DNA of 64,000 nt from Gemmatimonadota bacterium (lineage in GTDB: Bacteria; Gemmatimonadota; Gemmatimonadetes; Longimicrobiales; Gaopeijiaceae): NCBI GenBank assembly GCA_007125845.1, contig SLCK01000013.1, positions 44,160-108,159 of the forward strand, given 5' to 3'. Of this stretch, positions 17,027 through 26,097 are shown piece after piece (positions within the stretch are counted from its first letter, which is position 1; each line of letters opens with the position of its first letter). The notes below the pieces were generated by a model, which did no database searches, was not told the DNA's origin, and saw only the letters and a list, made by a program, of their open reading frames with translations. The translations under genes and the position numbers were made by a program.

Positions 17027-18595
17027 GTGCGCCTTGCCCTCTCCGTACTTTGCGCTGCCGGCCTCACCGCGTTGGCCACCCCGGGTGCGGTTGGCGGGCT
17101 CGGGATCGTAGCTCCACCGGCTCCGGAAGGTTCAGCGCTCCCCTGGGTTTCCCCTTCCCCAAACTCGGGGGTCTGCCCCGTGGTCGTCGAGGGGGTTCCG
17201 AAAGAAGGTGGCCCTCTCCAGATTCTGGAGATCGGGGCGATGGTCTACTGCACGGACGCCTGGGGCGGACGCGGATTCGAGTACTGGGCGGCCCACCTGC
17301 ACCGGGCGGGGCGAGTTCCCACGTTGAAGGAGGTGCTCGACGCCGATTGGGTTTCGGAGACCTCGAGCTGGTTTGCGGAGCCAGTGGCCGGTGCGCTCGT
17401 CCTGTATCTGTCGACGCTCTGGGGCCGGGGGAGCGCGGGGGAACGGCTTCTCGCATGGCGGCCGGGGGAGGCGGAGTTGGACTCGCTGGAGTCGGGGTGG
17501 TCCTTCTTCCTCGATGCGCTCCTCAGGAGCTTCCGGGGGGTCATCGAGGAGGAGAGGGATCGGGCCGCTCGATTCCGGACTGGCGAGCCAGCGACGATCA
17601 AGGGGGTCAACTTCTCCCACGAGGGGTACGGCGGATTCGACGGATACCTGTCGCTGCGATCCGACGCCTCGCTGGAGCGCCTTGCGGAGCTCGGAGCGAA
17701 CGGGGTTGCGATCCTCCCCTACGCATTCCTCGCCGACCCGGCCCGTCCGGCTCCCATCGAGCCCCCGGTCCGTCCCGGCTCGGAAACCGACCAGGCGGTC
17801 GTCCATGCGGTCCGCTCTGCGCAGGATCTCGGGTTGACCGTCCTTCTCAAGCCCCACATATGGGTTCGTGGGAGCTGGCCGGGCGAGATTCGCATGAGTT
17901 CGGCAAGGGATTGGGATCGGTTCTTCTCGTACTACGAGAGGTGGATCGAGCACTACGCGCTGATGGCCGAGATTCACGGCGTTCCGATACTCTCCGTGGG
18001 AGTGGAGCTCTCGGGGGCGGTGCCGGGGCAGGAGGAACGGTGGGTCGCGCTGGTGGAGCGGCTTCGCCTCGTCTACTCAGGGGCTCTCGTCTATGCGGCG
18101 AACTGGGGGGAAGAGTTCGAAGGGCTGAGTTTCTGGGACGCCTTCGACTACATCGGGGTGGATGCCTACTATCCCTTGAGCGACGATCCGGATGCGTCGG
18201 ACACCGAGCTCGAGGCAGGAGCCCGGAACATGATTGCCCGACTCGAAACCGTCCACCGGAGGCACGATGTCCCCCTCCTCCTGACAGAGATCGGATTTGC
18301 CAGCACCCGGGGGGCTTGGATTCGGCCGTGGGAGGGTCACCGGTCCCAGGAGCGGAGCGAGAGGGACCAGTTTCGAAGCTACCGCGCCGTTCTCGCGGCT
18401 CTCGAGGGACACGACTGGATCCACGGGGCCTTCTGGTGGAAGTGGCCATCGGATCCCAGGCGAGCCGAGCGCTTTCCCCGCGGATTCAAGCCGATCGGAA
18501 AGGCGGCGGAAGTTCTCCTCGGAGAATGGTTCCGCGGGGAGCCGTCATCCTCCTGGCCGCGCTGGTCGGAGCTCGCCCCGTCGACCGAGGACTGA
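17027..18595 (+). CDS. exported GH113-like glycoside hydrolase
   Basis: Protein of 522 residues, GTG start with GGAGG upstream. It has a short signal-like leader. The C-terminal part, from about residue 190, has a TIM-barrel glycosidase look similar to GH113 beta-mannanases: KGVNFSHEGYGGFDGY, LGANGVAILPYAF, LKPHIWVRGSW, a likely acid/base Glu in LSVGVELSG, YIGVDAYYPL, and a likely nucleophile Glu in LLTEIGFASTRG. The N-terminal 180 residues do not match this fold. Their TLKEVLDADWVSE and FAEPVAGALVLYLSTLWG parts recall the tail of a gluzincin-type peptidase domain, but no HEXXH motif is present. Confidence 0.65.
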   Translation: MRLALSVLCAAGLTALATPGAVGGLGIVAPPAPEGSALPWVSPSPNSGVCPVVVEGVPKEGGPLQILEIGAMVYCTDAWGGRGFEYWAAHLHRAGRVPTLKEVLDADWVSETSSWFAEPVAGALVLYLSTLWGRGSAGERLLAWRPGEAELDSLESGWSFFLDALLRSFRGVIEEERDRAARFRTGEPATIKGVNFSHEGYGGFDGYLSLRSDASLERLAELGANGVAILPYAFLADPARPAPIEPPVRPGSETDQAVVHAVRSAQDLGLTVLLKPHIWVRGSWPGEIRMSSARDWDRFFSYYERWIEHYALMAEIHGVPILSVGVELSGAVPGQEERWVALVERLRLVYSGALVYAANWGEEFEGLSFWDAFDYIGVDAYYPLSDDPDASDTELEAGARNMIARLETVHRRHDVPLLLTEIGFASTRGAWIRPWEGHRSQERSERDQFRSYRAVLAALEGHDWIHGAFWWKWPSDPRRAERFPRGFKPIGKAAEVLLGEWFRGEPSSSWPRWSELAPSTED

Positions 18596-18635
18596 CCTCC
18601 CTCCGCTCGAGAAGGGACCGGACGATCTTCCCGGG

Positions 18636-20525
18636 TCACTCCGGGGAATCCTGAGTGCCGTTCCTCCCGAGGAGCTCCAGGACCCGGGAGCCCGGAATCT
18701 CCTCATCCTCGAGAAGGGCATCGGCGACCCGGTCCAGCCCATCTCGATTCTCCTCCAGGATCGACACCGCTCTAGTGAAGGCGCTGGCGACGATCTCCCT
18801 TACGGCTTCGTCGACCTCACGGGCCGTTGTATCACTGAACTCCTGGCGCTGGGCGATGTCCTGCCCGAGGAAGACTTCCTGTTGTGCCGAGCTGGGAGCG
18901 AGGTTTCCGAACGCGTCGCTCATTCCCCACGAGAGCACCATCTTTCTGGCCAGTTGGGAAGCCTGGCGAAGATCCTCCTCGGCCCCGCTGGTGGACGTAT
19001 TGAGGACGAGTCCCTCGGCTGCGCGCCCGCCCATGAGCACGGCCAGTCGATCCTCCAGGTAATCCCTCGAGTAGACGTAGCGGTCCCGGTCGGGAAGTTG
19101 CTGCGTCACCCCCATCGCCCGGCCCCTGGGGACGATGGTGACTTTGTGGATCGGGTCGGCGTTCGGCACCACCGCGGCGACCACGGCGTGCCCGCCTTCA
19201 TGGTAAGCGAGAAGCTTGCGGTCGTCCTCGGTGAGGAGCATTCCTTCGCGCTCCAGGCCGAGAAGGATCTTGTCCCTGGCTTCGTCGATGTCGTCCTGGG
19301 TGATCTCATCGTGCCCGCGTCGAGCCGCGAGGAGCGCCCCCTCGTTCAGGAGATTCTTGAGGTCCGCTCCACTGAATCCAGGGGTGCTCCGGGCGATCGC
19401 GGACAGGTCCACATCCTTGCTCAGCGGCTTCCTCCGGGCGTGGATCGCGAGGATCGCCTCCCGGTCCGCCGGGGTGGGAAGGTCCACGGTCACCTTCCGG
19501 TCGAACCGACCCGGGCGCAGGAGCGCTTGATCCAGGATGTCCGGACGATTGGTCGCAGCGAGAACGACCACCCCCTGGTTCGGATCGAAGCCGTCGAGCT
19601 CGGAGAGGAGTTGATTCAAGGTCTGCTCGCGTTCGTCGTGGCCGCCTCCCAGCCCGGCTCCCCGCTTCCGACCGACGGAGTCCAGCTCGTCGATGAACAC
19701 GATGGAGGGCGCCGCCTCCTTTGCTTCCTTGAAGAGATTGCGCACCCGGGATGCGCCGACGCCCACGAGCATCTCCATGAAGTCCGAGCCCGACATGTGA
19801 AAGAAAGGAACTTCGGCCTCGCCCGCCACGGCCCGGGCGAGGAGTGTCTTGCCGGTTCCCGGGGGACCGACGAGGAGGAAGCCTCGGGGCACCTCGCCGC
19901 CGACTCGCTCGAAGTGGCTGGGGTCCTTGAGGAAGGAAACGAGCTCCTCGAGCTCCCGCTTGGCTCCCGCCTGCCCGGCCACGTCTGCGAACGTTGTGGC
20001 TTCGTCGGTCCGCTCGTAGGCCCGGGCACGGCTCTCCCCCATCGAGAACATTCGTTGCCCCTGTCCCTGCATTGAGCGGAGGAAGAAAACGAAGAAGAGA
20101 AGGACCAGGAGAAAGGGGAGGCCGTACAGGAGAATCAGCCACCACGAGAAGTCCGATTCGGCTTCCGTCCGGATCTCGACTCCCTGATCCTCCAGGAGAG
20201 GGAGGAGGCCGTCGTCGCCGAAAGCCGGGACATGGGTTAGGAATCGCTGCACTTCTTGCGGTTCCTCGGCCCCCGCCACCGGGCGTTCGATCGGATCCGT
20301 GAGGGTCCCGCGGATCTCGTATCCCTGAATCACGACCTGGTCGACCTGCCCCTCCTGAACCAGGCTCCGGAAGGCGCTGTAGCTCACGGGAATGGCGGGC
20401 TCGTCCTGCATCGGGCTCCAGATGAGCAATCCGATCAAGACCAGAAGCAGGATCCAGAAGAGGTGCTGGGCGGGGTGGGTCCCCGAGCTCGACCGTCCCT
20501 TCGCTTTAGCGTCTCCTTCTTTCAT
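18636..20525 (-). CDS. ftsH: ATP-dependent zinc metalloprotease FtsH
   Basis: Membrane-anchored AAA+ protease of 629 residues that degrades membrane and regulatory proteins. It has an N-terminal membrane segment ([16 protein letters not shown]) and a second near residue 130 ([20 protein letters not shown]). Also present are Walker A GPPGTGKT, Walker [17 protein letters not shown], the second region of homology [24 protein letters not shown], the zinc motif HEGGH, and the third-ligand region [11 protein letters not shown]. Its ATG overlaps the stop of a 76-residue ORF upstream as ATGA (20522-20525), so it is probably translated from the ArsA/Cys-Cys operon transcript, which is unusual for ftsH. 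Confidence 0.95.
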   Translation of the reverse strand: MKEGDAKAKGRSSSGTHPAQHLFWILLLVLIGLLIWSPMQDEPAIPVSYSAFRSLVQEGQVDQVVIQGYEIRGTLTDPIERPVAGAEEPQEVQRFLTHVPAFGDDGLLPLLEDQGVEIRTEAESDFSWWLILLYGLPFLLVLLFFVFFLRSMQGQGQRMFSMGESRARAYERTDEATTFADVAGQAGAKRELEELVSFLKDPSHFERVGGEVPRGFLLVGPPGTGKTLLARAVAGEAEVPFFHMSGSDFMEMLVGVGASRVRNLFKEAKEAAPSIVFIDELDSVGRKRGAGLGGGHDEREQTLNQLLSELDGFDPNQGVVVLAATNRPDILDQALLRPGRFDRKVTVDLPTPADREAILAIHARRKPLSKDVDLSAIARSTPGFSGADLKNLLNEGALLAARRGHDEITQDDIDEARDKILLGLEREGMLLTEDDRKLLAYHEGGHAVVAAVVPNADPIHKVTIVPRGRAMGVTQQLPDRDRYVYSRDYLEDRLAVLMGGRAAEGLVLNTSTSGAEEDLRQASQLARKMVLSWGMSDAFGNLAPSSAQQEVFLGQDIAQRQEFSDTTAREVDEAVREIVASAFTRAVSILEENRDGLDRVADALLEDEEIPGSRVLELLGRNGTQDSPE

Positions 20526-20752
20526 CCCATTCTGGACAAAAGGAGGGGGACGGCCTCTGCGCGGCGCTTCCGCACGGGGTCCTCCTCGGGCTGGAACCTC
20601 TCGTGATCGGGGCAGAACCTACCGTAACCCCCTACCTTTACGCTCGTTCCCGCCAGCGGCGTCTCGACCGCGTGGCTGCGCTCGGGACCGAGGTTGCGGA
20701 GCCTCTCGATCGGACGATTCGGCGGCCGGCCGCGCGATCGGCCGTCACGCAC
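20522..20752 (-). CDS. small hypothetical protein coupled to ftsH
   Basis: An ORF of 76 codons filling the space between the ArsA ATPase and FtsH. It starts at GTG 20752, overlapping the ATPase stop by eight bases, and ends in an ATGA overlap with ftsH. Third codon positions are strongly G/C, like real genes here. The sequence is basic and ends VKVGGYGRFCPDHERFQPEE followed by [19 protein letters not shown]. No known family, signal peptide or membrane segment is visible. The tight packing on both sides is the main reason to call it. Confidence 0.55.
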   Translation of the reverse strand: MRDGRSRGRPPNRPIERLRNLGPERSHAVETPLAGTSVKVGGYGRFCPDHERFQPEEDPVRKRRAEAVPLLLSRMG

Positions 20753-21812
20753 GGGCCCTGGAGGGCGATGTGAACGACTCCAGGTGCCGGGCCACTTCGC
20801 GCAGGCCGTCCAGTCCATCCACATCGCGCCGGAGGAGGGGAACCCGGACCGGCCGGAACTCACCGAACAGCTCCTCGATCTGGGCGAGGTACTCCTCCTC
20901 CTGTCCGCGTCGACTCTCGAGGAACTCGCCCAGGGACTCGGAGGGGAGAACCCGGTTCACGACCATTCCCGCAATCGGGACCCGGTTTGCCCGGAGCACC
21001 TCCACCGCCTTCCGAGTCTCGAGGATCGGGAGCTTCTCCGGGATGAGGACGAGGACGAATGCGGTGACGTCGGGATCGAGGAGGAGGCGTCGAGCGCGGG
21101 AGAAGGTTCTCCGGCGCGCGAGCAGGGCTTCCCGAATCTTTCGTCCCCGTTCGTCGGCCGGGCGCTCGTCCGCCTGCTGGAACCAGGAGAGCTCGTCGCC
21201 AGGCTTGGATTCCTCGTCCTCCCGTTCGGCCTCAGACTTCCTCGCCCGGCTTCGACTGGACAATCGTTCCACGGCCTTCCCGAGGGAATCGGAGCGATCC
21301 CGTCCCTTGAGCAGCCCATCCATCCAGGCTGCCATGATTTCCGGCAGGGTCAGAAGCCGAAGGGTATGACCGGTCGGCGCCGTGTCGAAGATGACCTGAT
21401 CGTATGCCTTCCGGCCCTCCTCCATGAGCATGGCCATCCGTTCCATGAGCGCCGCCTCGGCCGCCCCCGGCGATTGCCGCGTGAGCTCCATTTGACGATC
21501 GATCTCGGAAAACATGGCTGGACGAACGTACTCGCGCATGGTGGCCTTTACCTCTTCGAGGTATCGGTCCACTTCCAGGTCGGGATCGATCTCGAGGCCC
21601 CACAGGTTCGGAAGGATCTCCCTTTCCCGGTCTCCGATCGTCCTGTCGAAGATGTCGCCCAGAGAGTGCGCCGGGTCGGTGGAGATGACGAGAACCTTCC
21701 GACCCCTTTCGGCGGCCTGGAGCGCGAGTGCGGAGGCCGTCGTCGTCTTGCCCACGCCTCCCTTGCCTCCCACGAAGAGGATCTCCTTACCCTCGAGGGC
21801 GTGGTGATTCAT
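20745..21812 (-). CDS. ArsA/GET3-family ATPase
   Basis: Deviant-Walker P-loop ATPase of 355 residues. The P-loop is GGKGGVGKTTTASALALQAA near residues 13-32, followed by VLVISTDPAHSLGDIFD (switch I). IFDTAPTGHTLRLLTLPE is the switch II region and GMVVNRVLP the A-loop-like segment. Family members drive arsenite export or deliver tail-anchored proteins. No ArsB pump or ArsR regulator lies nearby and no clear arsenite Cys triad is visible, so arsenic resistance is unlikely. It sits in an operon with two Cys-Cys proteins and FtsH. Confidence 0.85.
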   Translation of the reverse strand: MNHHALEGKEILFVGGKGGVGKTTTASALALQAAERGRKVLVISTDPAHSLGDIFDRTIGDREREILPNLWGLEIDPDLEVDRYLEEVKATMREYVRPAMFSEIDRQMELTRQSPGAAEAALMERMAMLMEEGRKAYDQVIFDTAPTGHTLRLLTLPEIMAAWMDGLLKGRDRSDSLGKAVERLSSRSRARKSEAEREDEESKPGDELSWFQQADERPADERGRKIREALLARRRTFSRARRLLLDPDVTAFVLVLIPEKLPILETRKAVEVLRANRVPIAGMVVNRVLPSESLGEFLESRRGQEEEYLAQIEELFGEFRPVRVPLLRRDVDGLDGLREVARHLESFTSPSRARA

Positions 21813-21834
21813 CGTGAAGCGGCAGGAGTGGGAA

Positions 21835-22098
21835 TCAGCAGCATCGGAAGTGCTCGAGCGGAGACTTGTCCATCCCCATCCGGGTGTGCCAATCGTGGAA
21901 CTCCTCGTAGAGAATGGGGAGGAGCTCGAGGGTATAATAGCTCGCGGGATTCGGGACGCCCATCATCTCGGAGAAGACCAGGAGCATGAACATGTCGTCC
22001 TCCTCCCGTTTCTCGCGCGCGAGAGCGCCCCGGTGTCGACCCTCGTAGAACTCGTTTACGAGCTCCTGGAATCGCTGGAACCATTCTTTCAGGGACAC
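21835..22098 (-). CDS. small cory-CC-star-like protein with terminal Cys-Cys
   Basis: Protein of 87 residues, GTG start (VSLKEWFQRFQELVNEFYEG) seven bases after the upstream gene. It contains PNPASYYTLELLPILYEEFH followed by DWHTRMGMDKSPLEHF and ends exactly in Arg-Cys-Cys. This architecture matches, from memory, a small family named cory-CC-star whose members end in Cys-Cys; the function is not known. No signal peptide or membrane segment is present, so it is probably cytoplasmic and could chelate metal or exchange disulfides with its neighbour. The ArsA ATPase follows after 22 bases. Confidence 0.7.
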   Translation of the reverse strand: MSLKEWFQRFQELVNEFYEGRHRGALAREKREEDDMFMLLVFSEMMGVPNPASYYTLELLPILYEEFHDWHTRMGMDKSPLEHFRCC

Positions 22099-22105
22099 GT
22101 GAGTA

Positions 22106-22561
22106 TCAGCTGCTTGTCTCTGGGAATGAGGTTTCCGCGATGCGCCCGGGAGGGGCCGCGAGGAGCACGTCGAGAATCTCCACAACCTCCTCCTCGCAGG
22201 GCCAGCCGTTGCGGCTCAGGAGACGGCCGTTCACGAGGAGTCCGCTTACCGGTAATCGGAAGAGGGTCCTGAAGGCCTCAGCGGGTGGAACCGCGTATCG
22301 CCGGAAGTCGCGAACCAGGAGGTAGAGGAGGCTCGGTAGGTTGCGGGGGTCGACCACGTTGATCTCCACACCGGAGTCGAACCGTTCCCGGATCCTCCGA
22401 TACAGCGGGCCCATGCGCTCCATGATGGCTCGACGTTCGGCGAACACCGGGCGCCCTCCCGACTCGTGGCGGAAGTCACCAGACAGGCGCCCGCAACACC
22501 CGCTCGACGACATCTGCTGCTCCGATTCCCGGATGAAAACGACGCTGGGGGTATTTTGCAT
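22106..22561 (-). CDS. thioredoxin-fold-like protein with a Gly-Cys-Cys-Gly motif
   Basis: Protein of 151 residues, first gene of the operon, with a strong ribosome-binding site (GGAAGGAGAG) before ATG 22561. The order of elements resembles thioredoxin: a strand PSVVFIRE, a redox-like site SSSGCCGRLSGD near residues 18-29, a strand VEINVVDPRN, a helix, and a cis-Pro-like RLPVSGLLVNGRLL followed by a C-terminal helix. The two cysteines are adjacent instead of CXXC, so it may bind metal or form an unusual disulfide. A third Cys lies in NGWPCEEE. Not recognised as a named family; the fold call is inference. Confidence 0.55.
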   Translation of the reverse strand: MQNTPSVVFIRESEQQMSSSGCCGRLSGDFRHESGGRPVFAERRAIMERMGPLYRRIRERFDSGVEINVVDPRNLPSLLYLLVRDFRRYAVPPAEAFRTLFRLPVSGLLVNGRLLSRNGWPCEEEVVEILDVLLAAPPGRIAETSFPETSS

Positions 22562-22569
22562 CTGAGCTC

Positions 22570-22592
22570 TCCTTCCCCCGACTCGGGGTCGG
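22570..22592 (-). other. hairpin in the leader of the Cys-Cys/ArsA operon
   Basis: The bases just before the ribosome-binding site of the first gene form a compact inverted repeat (CCCGAC/GTCGGG arms around a short TCGG-type loop). It could be a leader hairpin or operator. The 194-base gap up to carbamate kinase (22562-22755) shows no other clear element. Confidence 0.3.
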
Positions 22593-22755
22593 GATACTCC
22601 AGGTCGGCAGCGGGGACCCTGCATCGAACTGTCGGACTGATTGAAACCCCGCGGCGGAGAAGACGATCCCCGGTGGGGTCGAGCACGGCGACCTCGGGGG
22701 GGCGGCCTGCGGACGGCCGGAGCGGGGAGCACCGGCCCCTGACAGTCTTGCCGAT

Positions 22756-23721
22756 TCAAATCTCGCCCACGAGATGGGTGCCTGCGCGACCGCGGATCGC
22801 GGCCGGGAGGCTGGCGGGGTCGGTGATCAATGCGCGACGACCTCCGGCCCTCAGGAACTCGATCGCGGCCTGAACCTTCGGACCCATGCTCCCGGGAGGA
22901 AAGTGTCCTTCCTCGCGGAGTGCCTCGATCTCCTCAAGAGTGACCGCGCCGATCGGTCTCTGGGAGGACTTGCCGAAGTCCGTGTACACGTTGGGCACGG
23001 CAGTCAGGATGACCAGTAGCTCAGCCCCCACGTCTCGAGCGAGGGCGCTCGATGTGAGGTCCTTGTCGACGACACCCTCCACGCCCACGAATCGCCCATC
23101 CGCTTCCGCTCGCACCGGAATGCCGCCGCCCCCTCCCGCCACCACGATGTGGCCCTCGAGGGCGGCATCCCGGATCATCTGGTGCTGAAGGACCTTCACC
23201 GGTGGGGGGGAAGGCACGACGCGCCGCCATTGCCCATCGCCGCCTTGTCTGCGGACATCCCAGCCCATTCGATCCCTCTTGTGCTCGGCCTCTGCCCCGG
23301 AGAGCGCCGGACCAATGAACTTCGTGGGCTCCTGGAAAGCCGGGTCGTCTTCGTCCACGAGCACCTGCGTGACCATCGTCACAACCCACCTTCGAACGCC
23401 CTGACGGTGCAGCTGGTTGAGCAGGCTCTGTTGGAGGATGTACCCGAGGCTGCCCTCGGTCATGGCGACGAGGACGTCGAGAGGCATCGGGGGCACCTCC
23501 TCCCGAGCCAGCTCCTGCTGTTCGAGGAGCGCGCCCACCTGCGGACCGTTGCCGTGCGTGAGGACGAGGCGGCAGTCCCGTTCGATCAGGTGCATCAGCA
23601 CCTCGCTGATTCGGGTCGCGCTCCGCTCGTGGTCCTCCACGGTGCCCCTCTCTCCCTTCTGGACGAAGGCGTGGCCTCCCATGGCCACCAGTACCAGCGG
23701 ACGTTCATTGGATCCAGGCAT
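22756..23721 (-). CDS. arcC: carbamate kinase
   Basis: Amino-acid-kinase fold enzyme of 321 residues that interconverts carbamoyl phosphate plus ADP and carbamate plus ATP. Diagnostic stretches are LVAMGGHAF (usual N at the GGNA position replaced by H), VLTHGNGPQVGALL, IVVAGGGGGIPVRAE, VDKDLTSSALARDVGAELLVILT, and the end GSMGPKVQAAIEFLRAGGRRALIT. No arginine deiminase or ornithine carbamoyltransferase gene is nearby, so its physiological partner reaction is not evident. It appears to be monocistronic. Confidence 0.93.
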   Translation of the reverse strand: MPGSNERPLVLVAMGGHAFVQKGERGTVEDHERSATRISEVLMHLIERDCRLVLTHGNGPQVGALLEQQELAREEVPPMPLDVLVAMTEGSLGYILQQSLLNQLHRQGVRRWVVTMVTQVLVDEDDPAFQEPTKFIGPALSGAEAEHKRDRMGWDVRRQGGDGQWRRVVPSPPPVKVLQHQMIRDAALEGHIVVAGGGGGIPVRAEADGRFVGVEGVVDKDLTSSALARDVGAELLVILTAVPNVYTDFGKSSQRPIGAVTLEEIEALREEGHFPPGSMGPKVQAAIEFLRAGGRRALITDPASLPAAIRGRAGTHLVGEI

Positions 23722-23823
23722 CGGTCTATTGCGGAAGAAGGTTCAAGTCGGTGGAGACGATGGTCTTCGGGCGAGCGGTCGGGTCCCGTCCTTCGGGTGG
23801 CCGCCCAGCCCCGGAATGGTCCC

Positions 23824-24207
23824 CTAGCCGCTGCGTCCGGCGTGACCCTCATCGGCCGATTCGAGTCTCCTCACGGCGAGAAATCCGCGCACGAGGAAGA
23901 AGAGCGCGATCCACCCTATCAGATCCAGGTGAAAGGGACGTTGGACGAAGCTCGTCACGGTGGCCGCGGCGACGAGCAGGGTGAGGGCTCCCGCAGCCAG
24001 ACCACTCGGGCGTCGAACCGCCACTGCCAGAGCCGAGAGGAGGCCGATGAAGAGAATGAGCAGGAGGGAGGCCAGGTTGCCGATCCGTCCTACCCACCAG
24101 AAGTAGGCTACGAGGAAGCCGCACGCTCCGGAGAGATACAGGCCCGCGCGGCTCGCGAGCTCGATGCGCTTCTCGGCTTGACGCCTCGCGAAGATGCTGA
24201 GTCCCAT
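23824..24207 (-). CDS. small four-helix membrane protein, unknown function
   Basis: Protein of 127 residues with GGAGG four bases before its ATG. Four hydrophobic segments are visible (YLSGACGFLVAYFWWVG, LASLLLILFIGLLSALAVAV, LAAGALTLLVAAATVTSFV, LIGWIALFFLVRGFLAV), with a basic N-terminus and a short acidic/basic tail. No family recognised. It follows the TVP38-like gene after 26 bases and is probably co-transcribed with it. Confidence 0.6.
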   Translation of the reverse strand: MGLSIFARRQAEKRIELASRAGLYLSGACGFLVAYFWWVGRIGNLASLLLILFIGLLSALAVAVRRPSGLAAGALTLLVAAATVTSFVQRPFHLDLIGWIALFFLVRGFLAVRRLESADEGHAGRSG

Positions 24208-24233
24208 CCGACCTCCGATTCAAGGGTCTGCCT

Positions 24234-24971
24234 TCAAGGGTCTCGATGTCCGGTCGCCTTGAAGATACGCTCTCGAAGGAGCCACAGCAGGAACAGCGGA
24301 ATCAAGGTCGAAACCGTCACGGCCCCCACGACCCACGGAGTGGAATCGAGAGCCGCTGCGCCCACGATCGAGTAGAACACCGTGGACGGTACCGAGCCGG
24401 CGGCGATGGCGGCGAGGAACGCCGGCCACCGAATGCGGGTTACCCCGGCAGCATAGCTCACTACATCGGGATTGATAAAGGGGATGAGCCGAGCGAGGAA
24501 CACCGCGAGGATCCCGCGGCGCTCCATGAAGCCGTCCATCCGCGAGAGGGTCCGCTGCGCGACGATCCGCTCCACCCCCGGACGCCCAACGGCCCTGGCA
24601 AGGCCGAAGCACGCCGCCGCGGCGATCAGAGCGGTCACGAAGGTGAGCACGCCCCCAAGCACCGAACCATAGAGCATTGCATTTGCGATTGCGACGAGGA
24701 AGGAGGGCAGGACCGGGATGAGAGAAGTGGCGACCTGGAGGAGCGCCGAGACGATGGGGGCGAAGGCCCCGAATTGAAGGAGCCAGAGGCGGAGGGGTGC
24801 CGGATCTCCTCCCAGGAGGAGGCCCCAGGCCACCCGGAGCTCCCCGCGGATTCCCGGGCTGGCCCAGAGGACGACCACGAGACCGACCACCAGCAGTATT
24901 GCCGGAAGAGCGGCCACGACCAGCGGCATATTTCCTCTGCCACGCCTCGACCGACCGCGGATATTCTTCAT
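24234..24971 (-). CDS. TVP38/TMEM64 (DedA-like) membrane protein
   Basis: Integral membrane protein of up to 245 residues with five to six hydrophobic segments. The SNARE-associated/VTT domain is recognisable: LPSFLVAIANAMLYGSVLGG, the central FGLARAVGRPGVERIV, and LARLIPFINPDVVSYAAGVT followed by FLAAIAAGSVPSTVFY. Relatives are lipid scramblases or maintain envelope homeostasis; the substrate is unknown here. ATG 24929 has a better ribosome-binding site (AGAGGAAAT) than the first ATG at 24971, so the basic first 14 residues may not be translated. Confidence 0.8.
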   Translation of the reverse strand: MKNIRGRSRRGRGNMPLVVAALPAILLVVGLVVVLWASPGIRGELRVAWGLLLGGDPAPLRLWLLQFGAFAPIVSALLQVATSLIPVLPSFLVAIANAMLYGSVLGGVLTFVTALIAAAACFGLARAVGRPGVERIVAQRTLSRMDGFMERRGILAVFLARLIPFINPDVVSYAAGVTRIRWPAFLAAIAAGSVPSTVFYSIVGAAALDSTPWVVGAVTVSTLIPLFLLWLLRERIFKATGHRDP

Positions 24972-25065
24972 GTCTAAACGGCCGACGACGCTTTGCCAGC
25001 GCTACCCCGCGACCCGCGAAGCTCGGGCCACCGGAGACCCGAGCTCCGCCATCGCGTCCCTCCGC

Positions 25066-25914
25066 TCAGTCGCGCTCGGGCGGCACCAGGAGAACCGGAT
25101 TCGACGCTCGCCGAACAACCTCTCGGCTCGCGCTGCCCAGGACGATGCCCGGGAGGAAGCCCCTTCCGTGCGTTCCCACGACCAGGAGTCTCCCGGGTTC
25201 GGCGTTCCCCGCTGCGAGAATCTCCTCCGCGGGCGTTCCGGTCACGACCCTGGTGTTCACCTCGGTAGCGCCGCGTTCCCGGAGCCTGTTCGCCAGGCCT
25301 TCCAATCGGGACCCGGCCTCCGCCCGTTCCTCCTGGCGTCCCGAATGATCGCCCTCGAGAGACACGAAGAGGAGGGATACACGCTTCAGGCCCTCGGACA
25401 CCAGTGCCTCAACGTGCGCGAAGGCTCGTGCCGCCACCTCAGAGAAGTCGGTGGGGTGGAGGATGCCCTGCAGCTCGCCCCGAGTCGCGAACTCGAGCTC
25501 GCCGTCATCGTCGGAGGGCCGGATGCGCTTGAGGAGCACCGGCACGCGCGAGTGACCGACAGCGTCCCAGGCCACGCTCCCGATGAAGGCCTCCCGCGCC
25601 AGATTGTGACTCCGGGTGCCCATCACGATGATGTCGACCGAATTCTTCTCGGCCTCCTCAATGAGCTTGGGCCTGGGCGCGCCGGAGGGCACCGAGACGT
25701 CGACGCGGAATCCCTCGAGCTCCAGAGTGGAAACGAGAGCGGTCAGCTTCTCCTTCGCCTTGGCGACGCGGTCGGCAAGCGGGGCTGTGGTGTAGGGGAC
25801 CACGTGGACCAGGCGGATTTCCTCGGTACCCAGGGCGCGCAGGAGCGGGAGGGAAGAGGCCAGGGCAGCTGTGGCGGGAGAGAGGTCCATCGCGATGAGG
25901 GCTCGTCGGTACAT
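25066..25914 (-). CDS. tandem universal stress protein
   Basis: Cytoplasmic protein of 282 residues with two UspA domains. The first begins YRRALIAMDLSPATAALA and contains VDIIVMGTRSHN and GSVAWDAVGHSRVPVLLKR. The second begins GILHPTDFSEVAARAF and contains LLVVGTHGRGFLPGIVLGSA, matching the ATP-binding G-X2-G-X9-G-S pattern of nucleotide-binding Usp proteins. AGGAG lies six bases before the ATG. No operon partner: 183 bases separate it from the upstream L,D-transpeptidase, and that stretch shows nothing clear. Confidence 0.9.
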   Translation of the reverse strand: MYRRALIAMDLSPATAALASSLPLLRALGTEEIRLVHVVPYTTAPLADRVAKAKEKLTALVSTLELEGFRVDVSVPSGAPRPKLIEEAEKNSVDIIVMGTRSHNLAREAFIGSVAWDAVGHSRVPVLLKRIRPSDDDGELEFATRGELQGILHPTDFSEVAARAFAHVEALVSEGLKRVSLLFVSLEGDHSGRQEERAEAGSRLEGLANRLRERGATEVNTRVVTGTPAEEILAAGNAEPGRLLVVGTHGRGFLPGIVLGSASREVVRRASNPVLLVPPERD

Positions 25915-26097
25915 GCGGTGCTCCTGCCGTGATGATGGGGATTCATGGTCGATGCTGCCGCCCTCGAATTGAAAGGCGGCAGCCGGTTCTGCATGCGCAT
26001 CATGTCTTCGAGGCTGCCGATTGTCCAGCTGAGCCCCCTGGATGGTCGACCCTGGTGGTTTGTCCCTCGCCGGTCTCTGCCGGCGCTCGCAGTGCGG

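Noticed and set aside
20745..21812. Arsenic-resistance locus around the ArsA ATPase
   Set aside because: No arsB/acr3, arsR or arsD lies nearby and the paired Cys-Cys genes are unlike an ars operon.
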